A DNA stretch of 64,000 bases from Microcebus murinus (taxonomy: Eukaryota; Chordata; Mammalia; Primates; Cheirogaleidae). Below, in pieces: positions 33,831 to 45,159 of this stretch. The stretch spans positions 32,935,138-32,999,137 of the forward strand of contig NC_134124.1 of the NCBI RefSeq assembly GCF_040939455.1, in the 5' to 3' direction. The stretch's first letter is position 1, and each line of letters opens with the position of its first letter. Under the pieces are notes generated by a model. The model ran no database searches. It saw only the letters and a program-made list of their open reading frames with translations, and had not been told where the DNA came from. Made by a program: the position numbers and the translations under genes.

Positions 33831-36163
33831 CTTCCACTGCCACCAGTTCGGTGAAACCGCAGAAGGACCTTATTCCTGCCAGGAGCAGTCTGCACAGGAA
33901 GGCTCAGGAATACATAGAAAGCCTTCTGAGTTGTCCAGCCCCCGGAGCACCCTGGCTTTGAGAGGTGAAGTGCTTGGACCTTCTCAGATTCCCGACCTGT
34001 TCATGACCCTGCCAGCTCCAAGGCTGGTAGAGTTCCAGCTAGGGGTACTGTCCTCCTCCTCCCCCGACCTTCCCCTGCTCCTCACCTGCCTCTGCTTAGT
34101 TGTTAATTATTTCCTTAAACAAGCCCACTGAGCTGAGCAGCAAAAGTGGAGGTTTCCAGGGAGAAATCCACCCCAAGGGAGCACAGCGCCAGGACAGGTG
34201 CTACTGGCTCACTTTGACCTAGACGCTGATGTGCTGTGCTTTTGAAAATGCAGAGCAGGAACATTTATGATTCACTCAGTGGGCATCCCCCTGCGTGGAA
34301 CACAGCAGATGGATGTGTATGCGTGAAACATGATGTCCACGTGCACATGGGCGTCCAGACAAAGCACAGTCTTTCGTCAACTCGATTATCTGCCCTTGTG
34401 CCAGGCCTGGCTGAACCAAACACACAGAGAATCTGAAAACTTGGTTTAGCAGGAAAAGGAACCTGCCCCATTCATACCTCACCGCACCATTATTATTAAG
34501 GAGCTGGTGAGTCTATTAAATATGGTCTTTGCCTGCCTTCCTCCTTCCAGGCTTCCAGAGGGGGCAAAACCAGAGCAGGGCAAGCAGCAAGTCTGCAAAC
34601 TCCATTATCCAAATAGCAGGGCTGACAGTTTAGAATGTTCTCCTTGAAAACTTGGTGTGCATATTTAAATTACAGCTTTCCATACACACATAGGGCAGCT
34701 GGTCCCTTCATCCCACCCCCTCTTCCCTCTTATTATTAGAATAGAGGACAAAGGGGTATTTTTCTTTTTCATTTTTTTTTTTGGTATGAATTTGCAGCAT
34801 GTAGTTTAAATATTGATTTTATAGGAACAATGTCACATTTTAAGATTCAATGTTAGGCATAGAGCTCTCTTAAAGATTGCTAAGTAAGCACCAAGGCCAG
34901 GGAAAAGCTGGTGTGCAGCAATGCCCAGCAATAGAAAGGCCATTCGGAGGGAGGGGCTGTCATTCATCAGCCAGCGGCCACCCTCATAATTGATTCAGGG
35001 GAAAGGGCTCTCACCTTTTCATGCTTCTCTGTTTTGCCAGAAATACTTAAGAGAGTGAGGAAAATACGTAGTATGGTTCGAGTCTCTCAAAGGATCGTGT
35101 TTTATCAGCATTAGCAGCTCATAGTAGGTTTGATAAGGAATGATGCAGGTTCCTAGAAGCCAGGTCAAACAGGTTCTATTGATAAGTTACTGACTTACAA
35201 ACTGTTTAAGCCTAGGACGGGGCAGAAGCAACATAGGACAATTTCAGGAACATTGCAGAATGGCAGCATTTCTGCCAGTGAGCAGAAATTATGTATAGAA
35301 AGCATAAAATTTTCCAAACAATTTTAGGGGAATCAGAAGATCATTCTTCAGAAGCAGAGCTAGTTTAATGGCTTGAGGTTACTAGAAAGACGTTTATGGC
35401 CTAACATAGGAAAGAACTCTCTTAACAATTCTAACAGTCCATAGGGTGAAAGAGTTCCTAATTATGTAGAGCTTTCTCTCTCTCTGAGGTCACTGGATCT
35501 TTTACTGGGGATCCTACAGAGAGGGTCCTGCAGAAGGGTGAGTGTTGGACTAGAGAACCTCAGGGGTCCTTCCAGTTGTAAGATCCTCTGCCTATACGGT
35601 TCTTAGTCTTGGCCAGATATTTTATTAAAGACGCCATCCTAGTTATGCCTCCTACATCCTAAGAGTCACCCTAGATCCAGCAATATCTAGAAAGAGTTCT
35701 GTGGAGACCAGGTAGAATGCTCGGAGGGTAAAATAAGTAATATAACGACGGAACACAAAAGAGATTTGGCCAGGAAAAAAGGAAATAAAAGCATCTTAGA
35801 GTCTTCTAATATTTGGAAGGAAGGCAAACAGCCGGTTTGGTTTCTATTGAGGTCCAGATAAGAGTAAATCGGTTAAATGAAATTCACAAGCTAGATCATC
35901 AGAAGACAGAATGCCGGATGCCATGCTATTAATCCCTCAAAGAATTGCCTTTGTCAAGGGTGGACATGGGGTCAGGTTGAGCAGAATTTGATGCTTTTGT
36001 GAAACTGATTAAGGTAAGATCTATCCTGCCTCTCTAAGTTCTTTTATAATTCCTGCCAGTAGAAGTTATAGAGGGGAAAATAATGTGGTTCCCAAAGAAA
36101 GCTATGTATGCCTTCCACGTCAGAACATTAAAACTGTGTAAATTGTATTTTTTTCTTTCTTTA
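33831..36163. other. intronic sequence with a possible old LTR
   Basis: Mostly unique. GTTGGACTAGAGAACCTCAG then GGGTCCTTCCAGTTGTAAGA near 35545 resembles a phrase found in old ERVL-type LTRs, but no LTR ends are visible. 34480-34880 is AT-rich without repeats. Confidence 0.35.
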
Positions 36164-36632
36164 CTCTTTCTTCTTCCTTCCTTCCTTCCTTCCTTCCTTC
36201 CTTCCTTCCTTCCTTCCTTCCTTCCTTCCTTCCTTCCTTCCTTCCTTCCTCTCTCTCTTTCTTTCTTCCTTCCTTCCTTCCTTCCTTTCTCTTTTCTCCT
36301 TCCTTCCTTTCCCTCCCTCCCTCCCTTCCTTCCTTCCTTCCTTCCTTCCTTCCTTCCTTCCTTCCTTCCTTCCTTCCTTCCTTCCTTCCTTCCTCTCTCT
36401 CTTTCTTTCTTCCTTCCTTCCTTCCTTCCTTCCTTTCTCTTTTCTCCTTCCTTCCTTTCCCTTCCTTCCTTCCTTCCTTCCTTCCTTCCTTCCTTCCTTC
36501 CTTCCTTCCTTCCTTCCTTCCTTCCTTCCTTCCTTCCTTCCTTCCTTCCTTCCTTCCTTCCTTCCTTCCTTCCTTCCTTCCTTCCTTCCTTCCTTCCTTC
36601 CCTCCCTCCCTCCCTCCCTCCCTCCCTCCCTT
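36164..36632 (+). repeat. long (CCTT)n / (GGAA)n microsatellite
   Basis: About 470 bases are almost pure CCTT on the plus strand (GGAA/GAAG on the minus). Two interruptions, each with CTCTCTCTTTCTTTC and then TTTCTCTTTTCTCC, lie 144 bases apart (36248 and 36392) and differ by one TTCC unit, so the block was duplicated in tandem. CCCT-rich tracts follow at 36311-36325 and 36600-36630. Open frames over 200 codons on both strands here encode only repeats (PSFL or KEGR) and are not genes. Confidence 0.95.
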
Positions 36633-37027
36633 CCTTTTCTGTAGTTCCCAGAGAATTCAGAGCCAAATCCTCTTTGGCTATTTACATCTGTGCAGTTTTG
36701 GTGCCCACAAGTTGCTATTTCTGCTTCTTATAGTAGATGAACTCATTTCAGGCCATTAATAATATGTCTTGTTTTTCAATCTGTCATTCATCTCACATCT
36801 TTCGGAAAGTGAGTAGGCTCAAATCTCATATACTCGAAATGGAGTAAAAAGGAAAAATTATCAGTTGGAAAGAAACATGAAGTCTTAGATGGGTTTTCAA
36901 GATGGAGGGGAGGCTTTCCATCACGGGAGATGGCCAATAATGGAGGGCCTGTCCTCAGACTCAAGGTCCTTGGCCATCGTCTCATTGGTCAACTCTGCTG
37001 GTGTTTTATTCTATTCAAACCACTATA
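36633..37027. other. intronic unique sequence
   Basis: No feature supported between the CCTT repeat and the Tigger MITE. Confidence 0.4.
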
Positions 37028-37363
37028 CAGGTGTCTCCCCCTCGTCCGTGGTCTTGCTTTCCACATTTTCAGTTACCTGTGGTCAACCATAGTCTGAAAA
37101 TATTAAATGGAAAATTCCAGAAATAAACAATTCATAAATTTTAAATTGTGTGCCATTCTGAGTAGCATAATGAAATCTCATGCTGTCGTTCTTTGTCCAC
37201 CCAGGGGGGATGGGAATTATCCCTTTTTCCGGCATATCCACACTGTACAGGTATGCATGTATAGGAAAAACCCTGGTATTTATAGGGCTCTTTGCTATCC
37301 ACGGATTCAGGCATCCACTGGAGGTCTTGGAATATATCCTCCAAGGATTAAGGAGGACTACTC
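37028..37363 (+). mobile_element. short Tigger-type MITE
   Basis: A 336-base element bounded by TA dinucleotides. The left end is CAGGTGTCTCCCCCTCGTCC and the right end is AAGGAGGACTACTC, which are inverted relative to each other. Internal phrases such as AAATGGAAAATTCCAGAAAT belong to a common mammalian Tigger family. It carries no transposase. Confidence 0.8.
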
Positions 37364-37809
37364 TAATTGGAAACACTCCCGTAGTTACGTTATTGAATGA
37401 TGGCAGTGAGATACAGTTTAGGTCAACCAGTTGCCTGCTTGCAACTTCATGCATGGAGGTGAGATCCGCTATGTGTCCTGTAATTGTCACTGTCCCAAGA
37501 GGAGGGGAAATAAATGGGTAGTCACCTGAGGGCAGTCAATGGATCATCTTCATCACTGACTTTTCCACACCTAGAATAAAGGATGTCAGAGTTCTGGTGT
37601 CTGTGAAAGTTTGTTGAATTAAATTAAGATGAATTGAGTGTAACTGGAACGACTTGAGCTGCCCTGGACAGAATTAAATTGCATTGCCTAGTCTTGCCTT
37701 GCAGCAGGGGAATATCTTACCTTTACTGCCTAATCAGCTCTAACAACAGAGCAAGGCTAGGCACGGCATGCTGAGCATCTTGTTTAGAATTTAAACATGT
37801 GTTCTCTTA
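37364..37809. other. intronic unique sequence
   Basis: No feature supported. Confidence 0.4.
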
Positions 37810-38500
37810 AAAAACATTCACTGTGCCCCTTTTATGTCCAGGCCCTGTGCGAGGCTGGGTAGACAATGGTGGGCAGAGCAGACGTTTTCCCTGCCCTCAA
37901 GGACCTCCACCTGGGAGAGCAACCAGGCACTAAACAAGTCAATGCACAAAATAAATACCTAATTAAGAATTATGACAAGCACTAAGAAGGAAAAACATAA
38001 AGTTTTGTAAGAAGAGTAAAAGGCAGAACCTATCAGAACAAACTAAGTTGCCCAACTTGGAGAAAGCCAGTGTGTCTGAGCAGAGCAGTGGCAGGTGAAA
38101 CCCAGCTAAGGACTTTAGGATTTATTGTGGCCAAGTAGAGATGTGACTTGGGTTGTTTGTTTGTTGCTTTAAAGTCTACTGTGTTGCTTGTGGAAAGGAG
38201 AGAGCAAGATGCCATGGACACAGAGAACAGTGAGGAGGCTGTCATTGTTGTGCAGGAGAGACATAGGGCAGATTGGCCTGTGGTGGAGAAAAACGCAGAG
38301 TCCAGCCATATGTTCGAGGTGCAATCAGAAAGAAGTTGGGGGTGGGGGGGACAGAGGTGCCATTTCCTAAGATAAGGAAGAGAAGCAGATTTGGGGTGAG
38401 CGAAAGCGGTGAAGAGCAAGAATTTCAGCTGATCGTCTTCAGTTTGAGATGCCTGCAAAATGGCCACTTGGAGTTGTCAAACAGGTAGTTGTGTTTCTGC
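37810..38500 (-). repeat. L2 relic, antisense, long
   Basis: TTTTATGTCCAGGCCCTGTG and TCAAGGACCTCCACCTGGGA start it. CAGTTTGAGATGCCTGCAAA near 38440 is a phrase of the upstream L2 part. The middle is diverged. Confidence 0.65.
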
Positions 38501-38504
38501 CTCA

Positions 38505-38840
38505 CTCCGCAAATATTTACCAAAAATCTAACCTGTGTCAGGCTCTGTGGTGAGAACGATACAAAGATGTAAGTAAGACAAGATCCCTAACCTCTAGGAA
38601 CTTCTGAATACCTATTGCTTGAGATGATATGTTGGAAAACATTGCAATAAAAATTAAGAAAAGATAAAGACCGTTAGAGAGAAAGAGGAGACAGGGCCTG
38701 CTGTAGGAGTTGAAGGGGGACGGGAAGCGCTTCCTGCCTCGATGGTGGATGTTGGGGGAGAAGTCAAAGCAAGGAGAAGGGGCCTCAGAGTAGGACTGGG
38801 GATGAGGCAGAGTTCTCCTGGGCCGGACAGAGAATGCCTG
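38505..38840 (-). repeat. second L2 relic, antisense
   Basis: AACCTGTGTCAGGCTCTGTG and CCTAACCTCTAGGAACTTCT mark the reversed 3' part; the rest is worn. Confidence 0.55.
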
Positions 38841-39764
38841 AGCCCCAGGCCGCCTGGGCTGTACTCTACCGGTATCACCAGGCCGGGGTGGGGTGGAGGC
38901 GGACGGGTAGTGGATTCTCAGCTCTAGCTGGGCTACTTACAGCCAAGGGTGTAAGAATTGACATTTTGATGGTTAAGTGTGGCTATGGGGCTGTCTTGAT
39001 GCTTGTAGCTCCCACCCCTGAAATATCTACGGGGTGCCCCTGGAATATTTGTATCAGGAAACAAAACATTGCACCCCTTTGCTCTGTTTTCATGTGGCAT
39101 TGTTGCCTAAACACTGGTTGGGAGGGCCTGAGAATGTTCTTCGCAGCAGCGCCTCTTTAAAACAGTCCAGGTGTAGTGGGCAGATACGTTTACATCCATG
39201 AACTTGTGAGACAGAAGCTGACAGATCCCCTATTTTCTCTAAACCGAATTAGATCTAAGCTGCAGCAGCTCTGCCTGGACTCGGTTGACATTGACAGGAA
39301 CTCAATCCCGGCCTTTTCTTAGGCCTCCTTTTCTCTCTCCCCTCCCACCCAAAGGGTCATACGAAAGTCCCTGGGGACTTACACTTAGCAGAGCATTCAT
39401 GGCGACCCCTCTAGTCTTAGGCCTATTATGACCACTGCTGACACGGTCACTGTGCTGTCATACATGCCCTGTGAGCTGGAGGCTTTGCTGGTTTGGCGGT
39501 GCTGGGGCCAGACGCAGGGCACCTCCGCAGCCATGCCCTCTGCCGCAAGCCGAGGTGGGGGGCGGGGTGGGGGGTTACTGCTCTTTGCCACCCAGAATCT
39601 CAACCTCCCCCCTCCTAGGCTTGGGAGTCTCTTTTCACCCCTTCTTTGTCTCAATTTCTGCTTCTTTCTCCCTGCTGGCAACATTTGGTCCTCTTCCTTC
39701 CCTCTGGTGTCAGTTACTTCCTAGAGAGACCTTGCCCCAAAGCTCTCCCAGGCACTGGTTCTTA
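38841..39764. other. intronic unique sequence, GC-richer near 39480-39560
   Basis: GGTGGGGGGCGGGGTGGGG near 39554 is a G-rich run with four G tracts. No gene recognised. Confidence 0.4.
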
Positions 39765-39890
39765 CACCTTAGCACCCACCAGAGTTGCTGGGCCTGTTCC
39801 CAGAGGCTCTCATTCAGGAGGTGTGAGGTGGAACCTGAGAATTTGCACCTCTAACAAGTTCCCAGGGGCTGCCGATGCTGCTAGCCAGGG
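39765..39890 (+). mobile_element. MER5A fragment
   Basis: GAGAATTTGCACCTCTAACA followed by AGTTCCCAGGGGCTGCCGAT is the right half of MER5A. The left end and the terminal repeat are missing or worn away. Confidence 0.7.
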
Positions 39891-40654
39891 ACAAAGCCGT
39901 GAGACCCACTGCTCCAAGGGGAGGGAACCAAAGTCCCACCCCCATGGAAATGGCAGGAAGAGGGCAAGGAGAAGGAAAGGAACCTTACAGGAAGGTTGAA
40001 GCACAAATCAATATTTCTATCAATTACCTTACTATCCACCACCTCACATTGCATCATGACATTTTAGTGACCGAAACATAATGTAGATGAGGAATTTGGG
40101 GAACTCATCTGTTTGATAAGGAAGACTCAGGAAAATTATATTATGTCTTTTATCCCCGCTGACCATGGACCTATGCTTGGCCCAGAGCTCAGGACTCCTG
40201 GTTTGGGACTCCCAGACTCTGGCCCACATCTGGCAGTTTTTAGAAAGTTGCTTCACTCCCATCCCTAAGCCCAAATGATGATTTATTTATTTATTTTTTT
40301 GTTGGCTGGGCTTGTCATTGAGAAGACTGGTGTCATCAGCAGGATATATTTGCAAGTAAAATGTCCACGCTGCAAGAGAGGCCTGGGAGGGGACAGTGAG
40401 ATGCGGTGAACTGTGTCAGACAAGTAGCCCACGGGAGCTGGCAGCCCTGCGGCCAGCTCTCCTGCTGGGAATAGCAACCAGCACCCCTGCCTGCAGGGCC
40501 TCCTGCCGCCTCTACCCGCAGTGCCCAGGGACAGGGTCACCCTTGAAGGGGCCGTCGTCAATGCTACTAAACTAAAAGTCACCCACTGTGCTTCACCTCC
40601 CAGTGGCAGTCCTGCAGAGCGGCCAGGCTGGGCCGCCTTGTCTCCAAAGCTTAT
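39891..40654. other. intronic unique sequence
   Basis: A short TTTA run lies near 40282. Nothing else recognised. Confidence 0.4.
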
Positions 40655-40835
40655 GGGTGCCATGTACTAGCTGAGTGTGGCTTTGGAGGAGCTACTTCTC
40701 CTGTCGGAGCCAAAGTTGTCTCATTTGTAAAAAGAAGATAATAATAGCATCCACTTCCCAACATTACTCAGAGGATTCAAAGAGATAATGTATATAAATT
40801 GCTTAGCATGTACCTGGATCAGAGCAAGTGTGAGA
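40655..40835 (+). repeat. MIR relic
   Basis: CTCATTTGTAAAAAGAAGAT, AGAGGATTCAAAGAGATAAT and ATTGCTTAGCATGTACCTGG follow MIR order. Confidence 0.72.
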
Positions 40836-40879
40836 AAGAAGGTGAGCCTTCATCATTCGTTACCATCACTGTGTTCTGG

Positions 40880-40960
40880 ATTTTGGTTCTTGTCCTTGTT
40901 TTCCTCCTAGACTAAAAGCTCCTTGAAAGAAGGAGCCAGGTCTGATTCCCCTTTATATCA
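40880..40960 (+). repeat. L2 fragment, sense
   Basis: CTAAAAGCTCCTTGAAAGAA and GGAGCCAGGTCTGATTCCCC are the L2 3' part. Confidence 0.65.
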
Positions 40961-40961
40961 A

Positions 40962-41035
40962 TTCATCCAATCACCAAACATGTGTTGAAGCCCTACTATG
41001 TGCCCGTCACTGCGCGGGGCCCATGGTCTGGCATT
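40962..41035 (-). repeat. L2 fragment, antisense
   Basis: ATGTGTTGAAGCCCTACTAT then GTGCCCGTCACTG is the reversed L2 end, head-on with the sense fragment before it. Confidence 0.6.
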
Positions 41036-41142
41036 GCATGCAGTATGCCAAGTGTTGCTTGATGGCTGATGGATGAAAAGGGAGGCCTCTGGAGACGGCT
41101 CACAGAAGGCACATTCTGTTGAACACCTACTGTGTGCTACGG

Positions 41143-41289
41143 CAGTGCTTCTCAAACTTTAATAGGCCTACAACCCACCTGGACATCATCTTAGCATCAG
41201 ATTCTGATTCTTCATCTGGGCAGGGGCTTGAGATTCTCCATTTCTAACGAGCTCCCAGTGACTAATGGTGCTGGTCTATGGGCCGTACT
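41143..41289 (+). mobile_element. MER5-type hAT MITE, right end worn
   Basis: It starts with CAGTGCTTCTCAAACTTTAA and includes TGAGATTCTCCATTTCTAAC and GAGCTCCCAGTGACTAATGG. The right terminal repeat is not clear. Confidence 0.7.
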
Positions 41290-41309
41290 TAGAATTGCAA
41301 GGTACCACA

Positions 41310-41450
41310 TTCCCATGCATTATCCCACTTCTTGCTTGCAAAACCTTTTATGAGATGAGTTTAGAAATGAGGGTTCCTAGGGATTACATGCTTGCTAGGA
41401 TCACACAGCCGGCCAGTCTTGGAGTGAAGTCCACCTGCCTCATTTCTGTC
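41310..41450 (-). repeat. MIR relic, diverged
   Basis: TAGAAATGAGGGTTCCTAGG and TAGGATCACACAGCCGGCCA are reversed MIR phrases. Confidence 0.58.
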
Positions 41451-41476
41451 TGATGAGCTTACTGACCCCTAAGAGT

Positions 41477-41592
41477 GGTGGTTCCCAAAGTTTGCTACAT
41501 GTCAGAATCACCCAGGGAGCATCGAACATCCCGAAGTCTGGAGAGTCGGACAGCAGGTCATTCTGGTGTGCAGAGCAATTTAGGAGCCCACC
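41477..41592 (+). mobile_element. possible second MER5-type fragment
   Basis: GGTTCCCAAAGTTTGCTACA and GTCAGAATCACCCAGGGAGC resemble the left part of a MER5 element. The rest is too diverged to be sure. Confidence 0.5.
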
Positions 41593-41684
41593 CTCACACC
41601 TACAAGGCACGAGAAAGGAAAAAGGCCAGATCTGAAATCTCTCTAATTTCAGGTACCAATCATAGACTTTCAGAATTTGGAGCT

Positions 41685-41800
41685 CTAGGCCTCTTTATGA
41701 TGTTGCAGATGAGGAAATTGAGGCCTATAGAAGTTAAGAAATTTGCCCAAGTTCCTCCTTGATGGCAAAGTTAGGACTGGCATCCACACCGCTTGGCTAG
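41685..41800 (-). repeat. MIR relic
   Basis: CAGATGAGGAAATTGAGGCC and GAAATTTGCCCAAGTTCCTC are the reversed MIR core. It is followed by 60-odd bases of worn sequence. Confidence 0.7.
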
Positions 41801-42354
41801 CACTTTCTGTGTGCCCCTTGCTCTGACCGCTGCCTAGGTGATGAACCACGTGACTCCTGTGCTGGAGCAGGATTCTGGGAACAGCGGGCATTCACTGGAA
41901 AGGCAGCCCCACGCTCCTCCACCAGCTGGGACCTCAGAGACTCAAAGGAGACCTAGTGCATCTCAGGGGAATGTCCCCTGACCTCAGAAGGGCAGGAAGG
42001 TTTCCTCTACAATGTCCCATCAATCTTTAAATGGTGGTATGCAACAGAACACACTTCGAAGTTGTAAGGCCTTTAAAAATTCCAAAATGAAATACATAAT
42101 CTCATTATGGCAGGAGCCTAATTGGTGGCTTGATTCAGTGCAATAAGCATTTATTGTCTTAATGATAACTCAACGTCAATTTTGTTGAATGCTTCATTAC
42201 AAAGACAAAGTAGGCTGCAAATGTGTACAACCAGATTTTTTATGGGATGGGGGTTTGGCACGACTCAGAGCTGAAGAGCCCTAAATCTTAGCCGTGTCTG
42301 TGCAGCTTTCCCATATAACCCGTTGACAACTTAGCCATATGACATGCTGTAGTC
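41801..42354. other. intronic unique sequence, AT-rich at 42060-42240
   Basis: No repeat recognised. TAAT-type cores are frequent. Confidence 0.35.
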
Positions 42355-42690
42355 TTAATTGTTACCATTTATTGAGTACTTACTCGGTGAACAGTACTGC
42401 ATTATCCACTTAAGGAATGTAATCACATTTAATCTATATAACATCCCCATGAAGTCAATATGACTTATAGAACCCTACACAGCTAGTAACTGGGGGAGGC
42501 AAATTCAGGTATGGGCGACTCCAATTCATCACACTCAGAGTAGAAGAAGCAGACTCCATACCCTTATATTATGGATAAGGACCAGAGAGGGAAAGCAACC
42601 TGCTCTGGGTCACATATACAGCAAGTGGCGGGACTAGAGCTGAGGCAAGTGCTCCTAACTCTGAGCCCAGTGTTGTTTCCTACTATGCCC
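42355..42690 (-). repeat. two adjoining MIR relics
   Basis: TTATTGAGTACTTACTCGGT and CACAGCTAGTAACTGGGGGA belong to one reversed copy. GACCAGAGAGGGAAAGCAAC and AAGTGGCGGGACTAGAGCTG belong to a second. Confidence 0.68.
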
Positions 42691-42954
42691 ATGGCAAACA
42701 AGGACAGAAATTATGGCCAGGGGTCCACAATCTGCTCCCCTTCCCACTCAGGCTCCAGCCGTCACACAATGAGGAAGTGAGTTTCCATGACAGACCAGAC
42801 TTTGGTCTAATTCCCTTGAGGATCCTATTTGACTAAAGAGAGCCCTTCACTAATCCTTGTGTCCCTTCAAACTAGACCCAAATTAGCACATGCCATGTAG
42901 GTGCACCTTCCCAATCTGCGCCCACTAACTCTTCCATCTGAGATCACATATCCA

Positions 42955-43269
42955 CCCACTGAGCAAATAATTGTTAAGTGCCTCTCAGGTGCCGAGCACT
43001 GTGCTAGGTGCTGGGGATAAAGAGAGAAGAAGAAAGTAGGACTCTGAGCCAGTCTCTGACTTCTTGGTCCTTTGGAGCACACAGGCAGATGAGGAGAGCT
43101 CCTGAGAACTGTGGTCAGTGCCGTGATGATTATGAGGGTGAGAGGGCTCAGAGGAGGGCCCCTCACTCAGCTGGGGGCGGAGGGAATCCCAGAAGCCTTT
43201 CAGGAGAAAGTGATTTCAGCATATGAGACTTGAAGTTCAGTAGAGGTGATCAGGCAAACTGTTTAAAAG

Positions 43270-43314
<45 letters not shown>

Positions 43315-44075
43315 TGTGTCAGAGTGTGTGTGTGTGAGTGTGTGTGTGTGTTTCCAAGGTTGGGTTGTGGACATGTATCAGGCAAAGGGAATGGCACGTG
43401 GTCAGGCTGTCAGAGGTAATCAAAATACGATCAGGGTGTGTGGGTTGGAGGGGAATTAGGACAAGTTCTGTGTGGCCTGATGGTAGACTTTAAAGGAAAG
43501 AGTAGGAAGAGTGGAAAAAATGAGGCTGCAAAGGGAAGGGGCCGGATCATGCAGGGAATTGCACCCCATTGCTAAGAGCTTTGGATTTTGACTCTAAGTG
43601 TACGTGGGATCCACTGAAGGTTTTAAGCAGGAGTGAGACTTAGTCTCATTTCCCCTTAGAAAGATCACCCTTTGGCTGCAGCATGGGGAATAGATGGGGC
43701 AGAGGGGGGCCGGGGCCACTTAGGCTGCTGCAGCAATCCGGGTGGTGAAGATGGTGGCATCAGTCAGTGCAGGGAGAGTCGGGGGAGAGAAATGAACACA
43801 CTCAAGACAAGTTTCTGCGTCCCTGGGGCTTGGTGATTTATGGAATGTGGGAGGAACGGGAGAAGGGATGGAACCAAGGGCTGTGGCCCAACTGTGTCTC
43901 GTGTGTGTGGATGGTTCTGAGCAGGAGCACGGGGAGGAGGAAGGCAGGTCTGGGAGGGAAGGATCATGTCGGCATGCAGATATGGGCTGCCTATAGGGCG
44001 GAAACGTCCAGAAGGAAGTTGGGTGTTGAACGTGTAGGTCTGAAGTTTCGAGGAGAGAAAATCTTCCTGGAATTC
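42955..44075 (-). repeat. L2 relic, antisense, about 1.1 kb
   Basis: AGTGCCTCTCAGGTGCCGAG opens the 3' end; GGGCCGGATCATGCAGGGAA, TTTTGACTCTAAGTGTACGT and GAAGGTTTTAAGCAGGAGTG follow in reversed L2 order. The TG repeat at 43271-43351 interrupts it. Confidence 0.8.
43271..43351 (+). repeat. (TG)n microsatellite, interrupted
   Basis: About 80 bases of TG with interruptions by A and CA (TATG, GTCAGAG, GTGAG). It lies inside an antisense L2. Confidence 0.9.
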
Positions 44076-44306
44076 TTTTTATTTATCAGAAAAGAGCCTG
44101 AAGCTATCAACACTTTGTAATCCTGTGATCTTATGAAGAGTGGCCAACGTGACCACAGTCATAGACTGGTTGTCCCGGCCTGTAGTGTGGCTCAGGGTGA
44201 TCAGCTAGGCTTCAGCGGCCCTGTGGCACTGGGACAGCTGAGAAGAACTTTGTCCTTTAAAATCACAGCAGTCGAGATGGGTTTCTTAGCCTCTTTGGTG
44301 GGAATT

Positions 44307-44363
44307 CATTCACTCACTCACTCACTCACTCACTCACTCACTCACTCACTCACTCACTCACTC
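44307..44363 (+). repeat. (CACT)n microsatellite
   Basis: About 14 units of CACT start directly at the 3' terminus of an antisense L2, whose end normally carries short TTCA/ATTC repeats. It likely grew from them. Confidence 0.92.
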
Positions 44364-44500
44364 GGGAAACCTTCACTGAGCACTTACTATGTACCAGGCG
44401 TTGAGGACACAGGATTTAGGAAGAAAGTCCCTGCCCTTGAGCATCTCCAGGGCTAATGGGGGACAGGTACATGAACATATGATTAAGATACCTGTTCCAG
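44364..44500 (-). repeat. L2 relic, antisense 3' end
   Basis: CACTGAGCACTTACTATGTA and GTCCCTGCCCTTGAGCATCT follow directly after the CACT repeat. Confidence 0.72.
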
Positions 44501-44769
44501 GCAGAAGGAAAATTGGATGCCGATGTTCAGGAGGCCCAAGTGCTCTTAGACTCCACATGGGAAATATTGCTATGGAGTTGGTGCAGATACTTGTGGAACG
44601 GCTTCCATTTTTCATTTTGATGAATGACATGCAAAGCTCATGACTCTGGAGAGACTGAGACCTCAACTTAAGTTTCACAATCTTCACAATTTTTACTTTT
44701 GTCACAATTTTGACTCCCTCAAGTTATTAGGAAAGTCATCCCTGGGGTCTACTCCCTCGATGCTGTGTT

Positions 44770-45060
44770 AATAGTGATGGATACAATATAAAGGAGAAAG
44801 AATTAGCTGAGTGTGCTTGGAGCACAAGGAGGGAGCCCCTCTCTCTGCCTGAGACAGAAAAGAATCAGGTGGAATCAGAGAGGGCTTCCTGGAGGGAGAG
44901 ATGGCACTTGTGCGGGTCACTAAAAATGAATTGGACTTCATGCAGTGGCAGAGAGAGCCTCTCTGGCTTGTGCAAAGGGGGTAAGGAGAATTTGAGGGTA
45001 GGCGGTATGTAGGGGAGTTGGGAGAAGCAGGATTCAGAGGGTGGGCGGCCTTGACTGTCG
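44770..45060 (-). repeat. L2 relic, antisense, upstream part
   Basis: GAGAGGGCTTCCTGGAGGGA and CTGGCTTGTGCAAAGGGGGT continue the L2 order and may belong to the same insertion as 44364-44500. Confidence 0.62.
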
Positions 45061-45159
45061 TTCTGGGGAGGCATGTGGGCACAAGGGAAGCTGGAGGGAA
45101 GAGGTCGCACACGCAGTGCCCACAGGCACATGCAGTGCCAGGTCAGTGACAACTAGGTA

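Noticed and set aside
35250..35600. possible old ERVL-type LTR
   Set aside because: Only one phrase near 35545 is suggestive; no LTR ends or target duplication were found, so it is noted only within a gap entry.
38033..38467. 144-codon minus-strand open frame
   Set aside because: It lies in an L2 relic and reads L2 3' sequence that is not known to be coding.
43274..43459. 61-codon frame of VCVCV
   Set aside because: It is the translated TG microsatellite.
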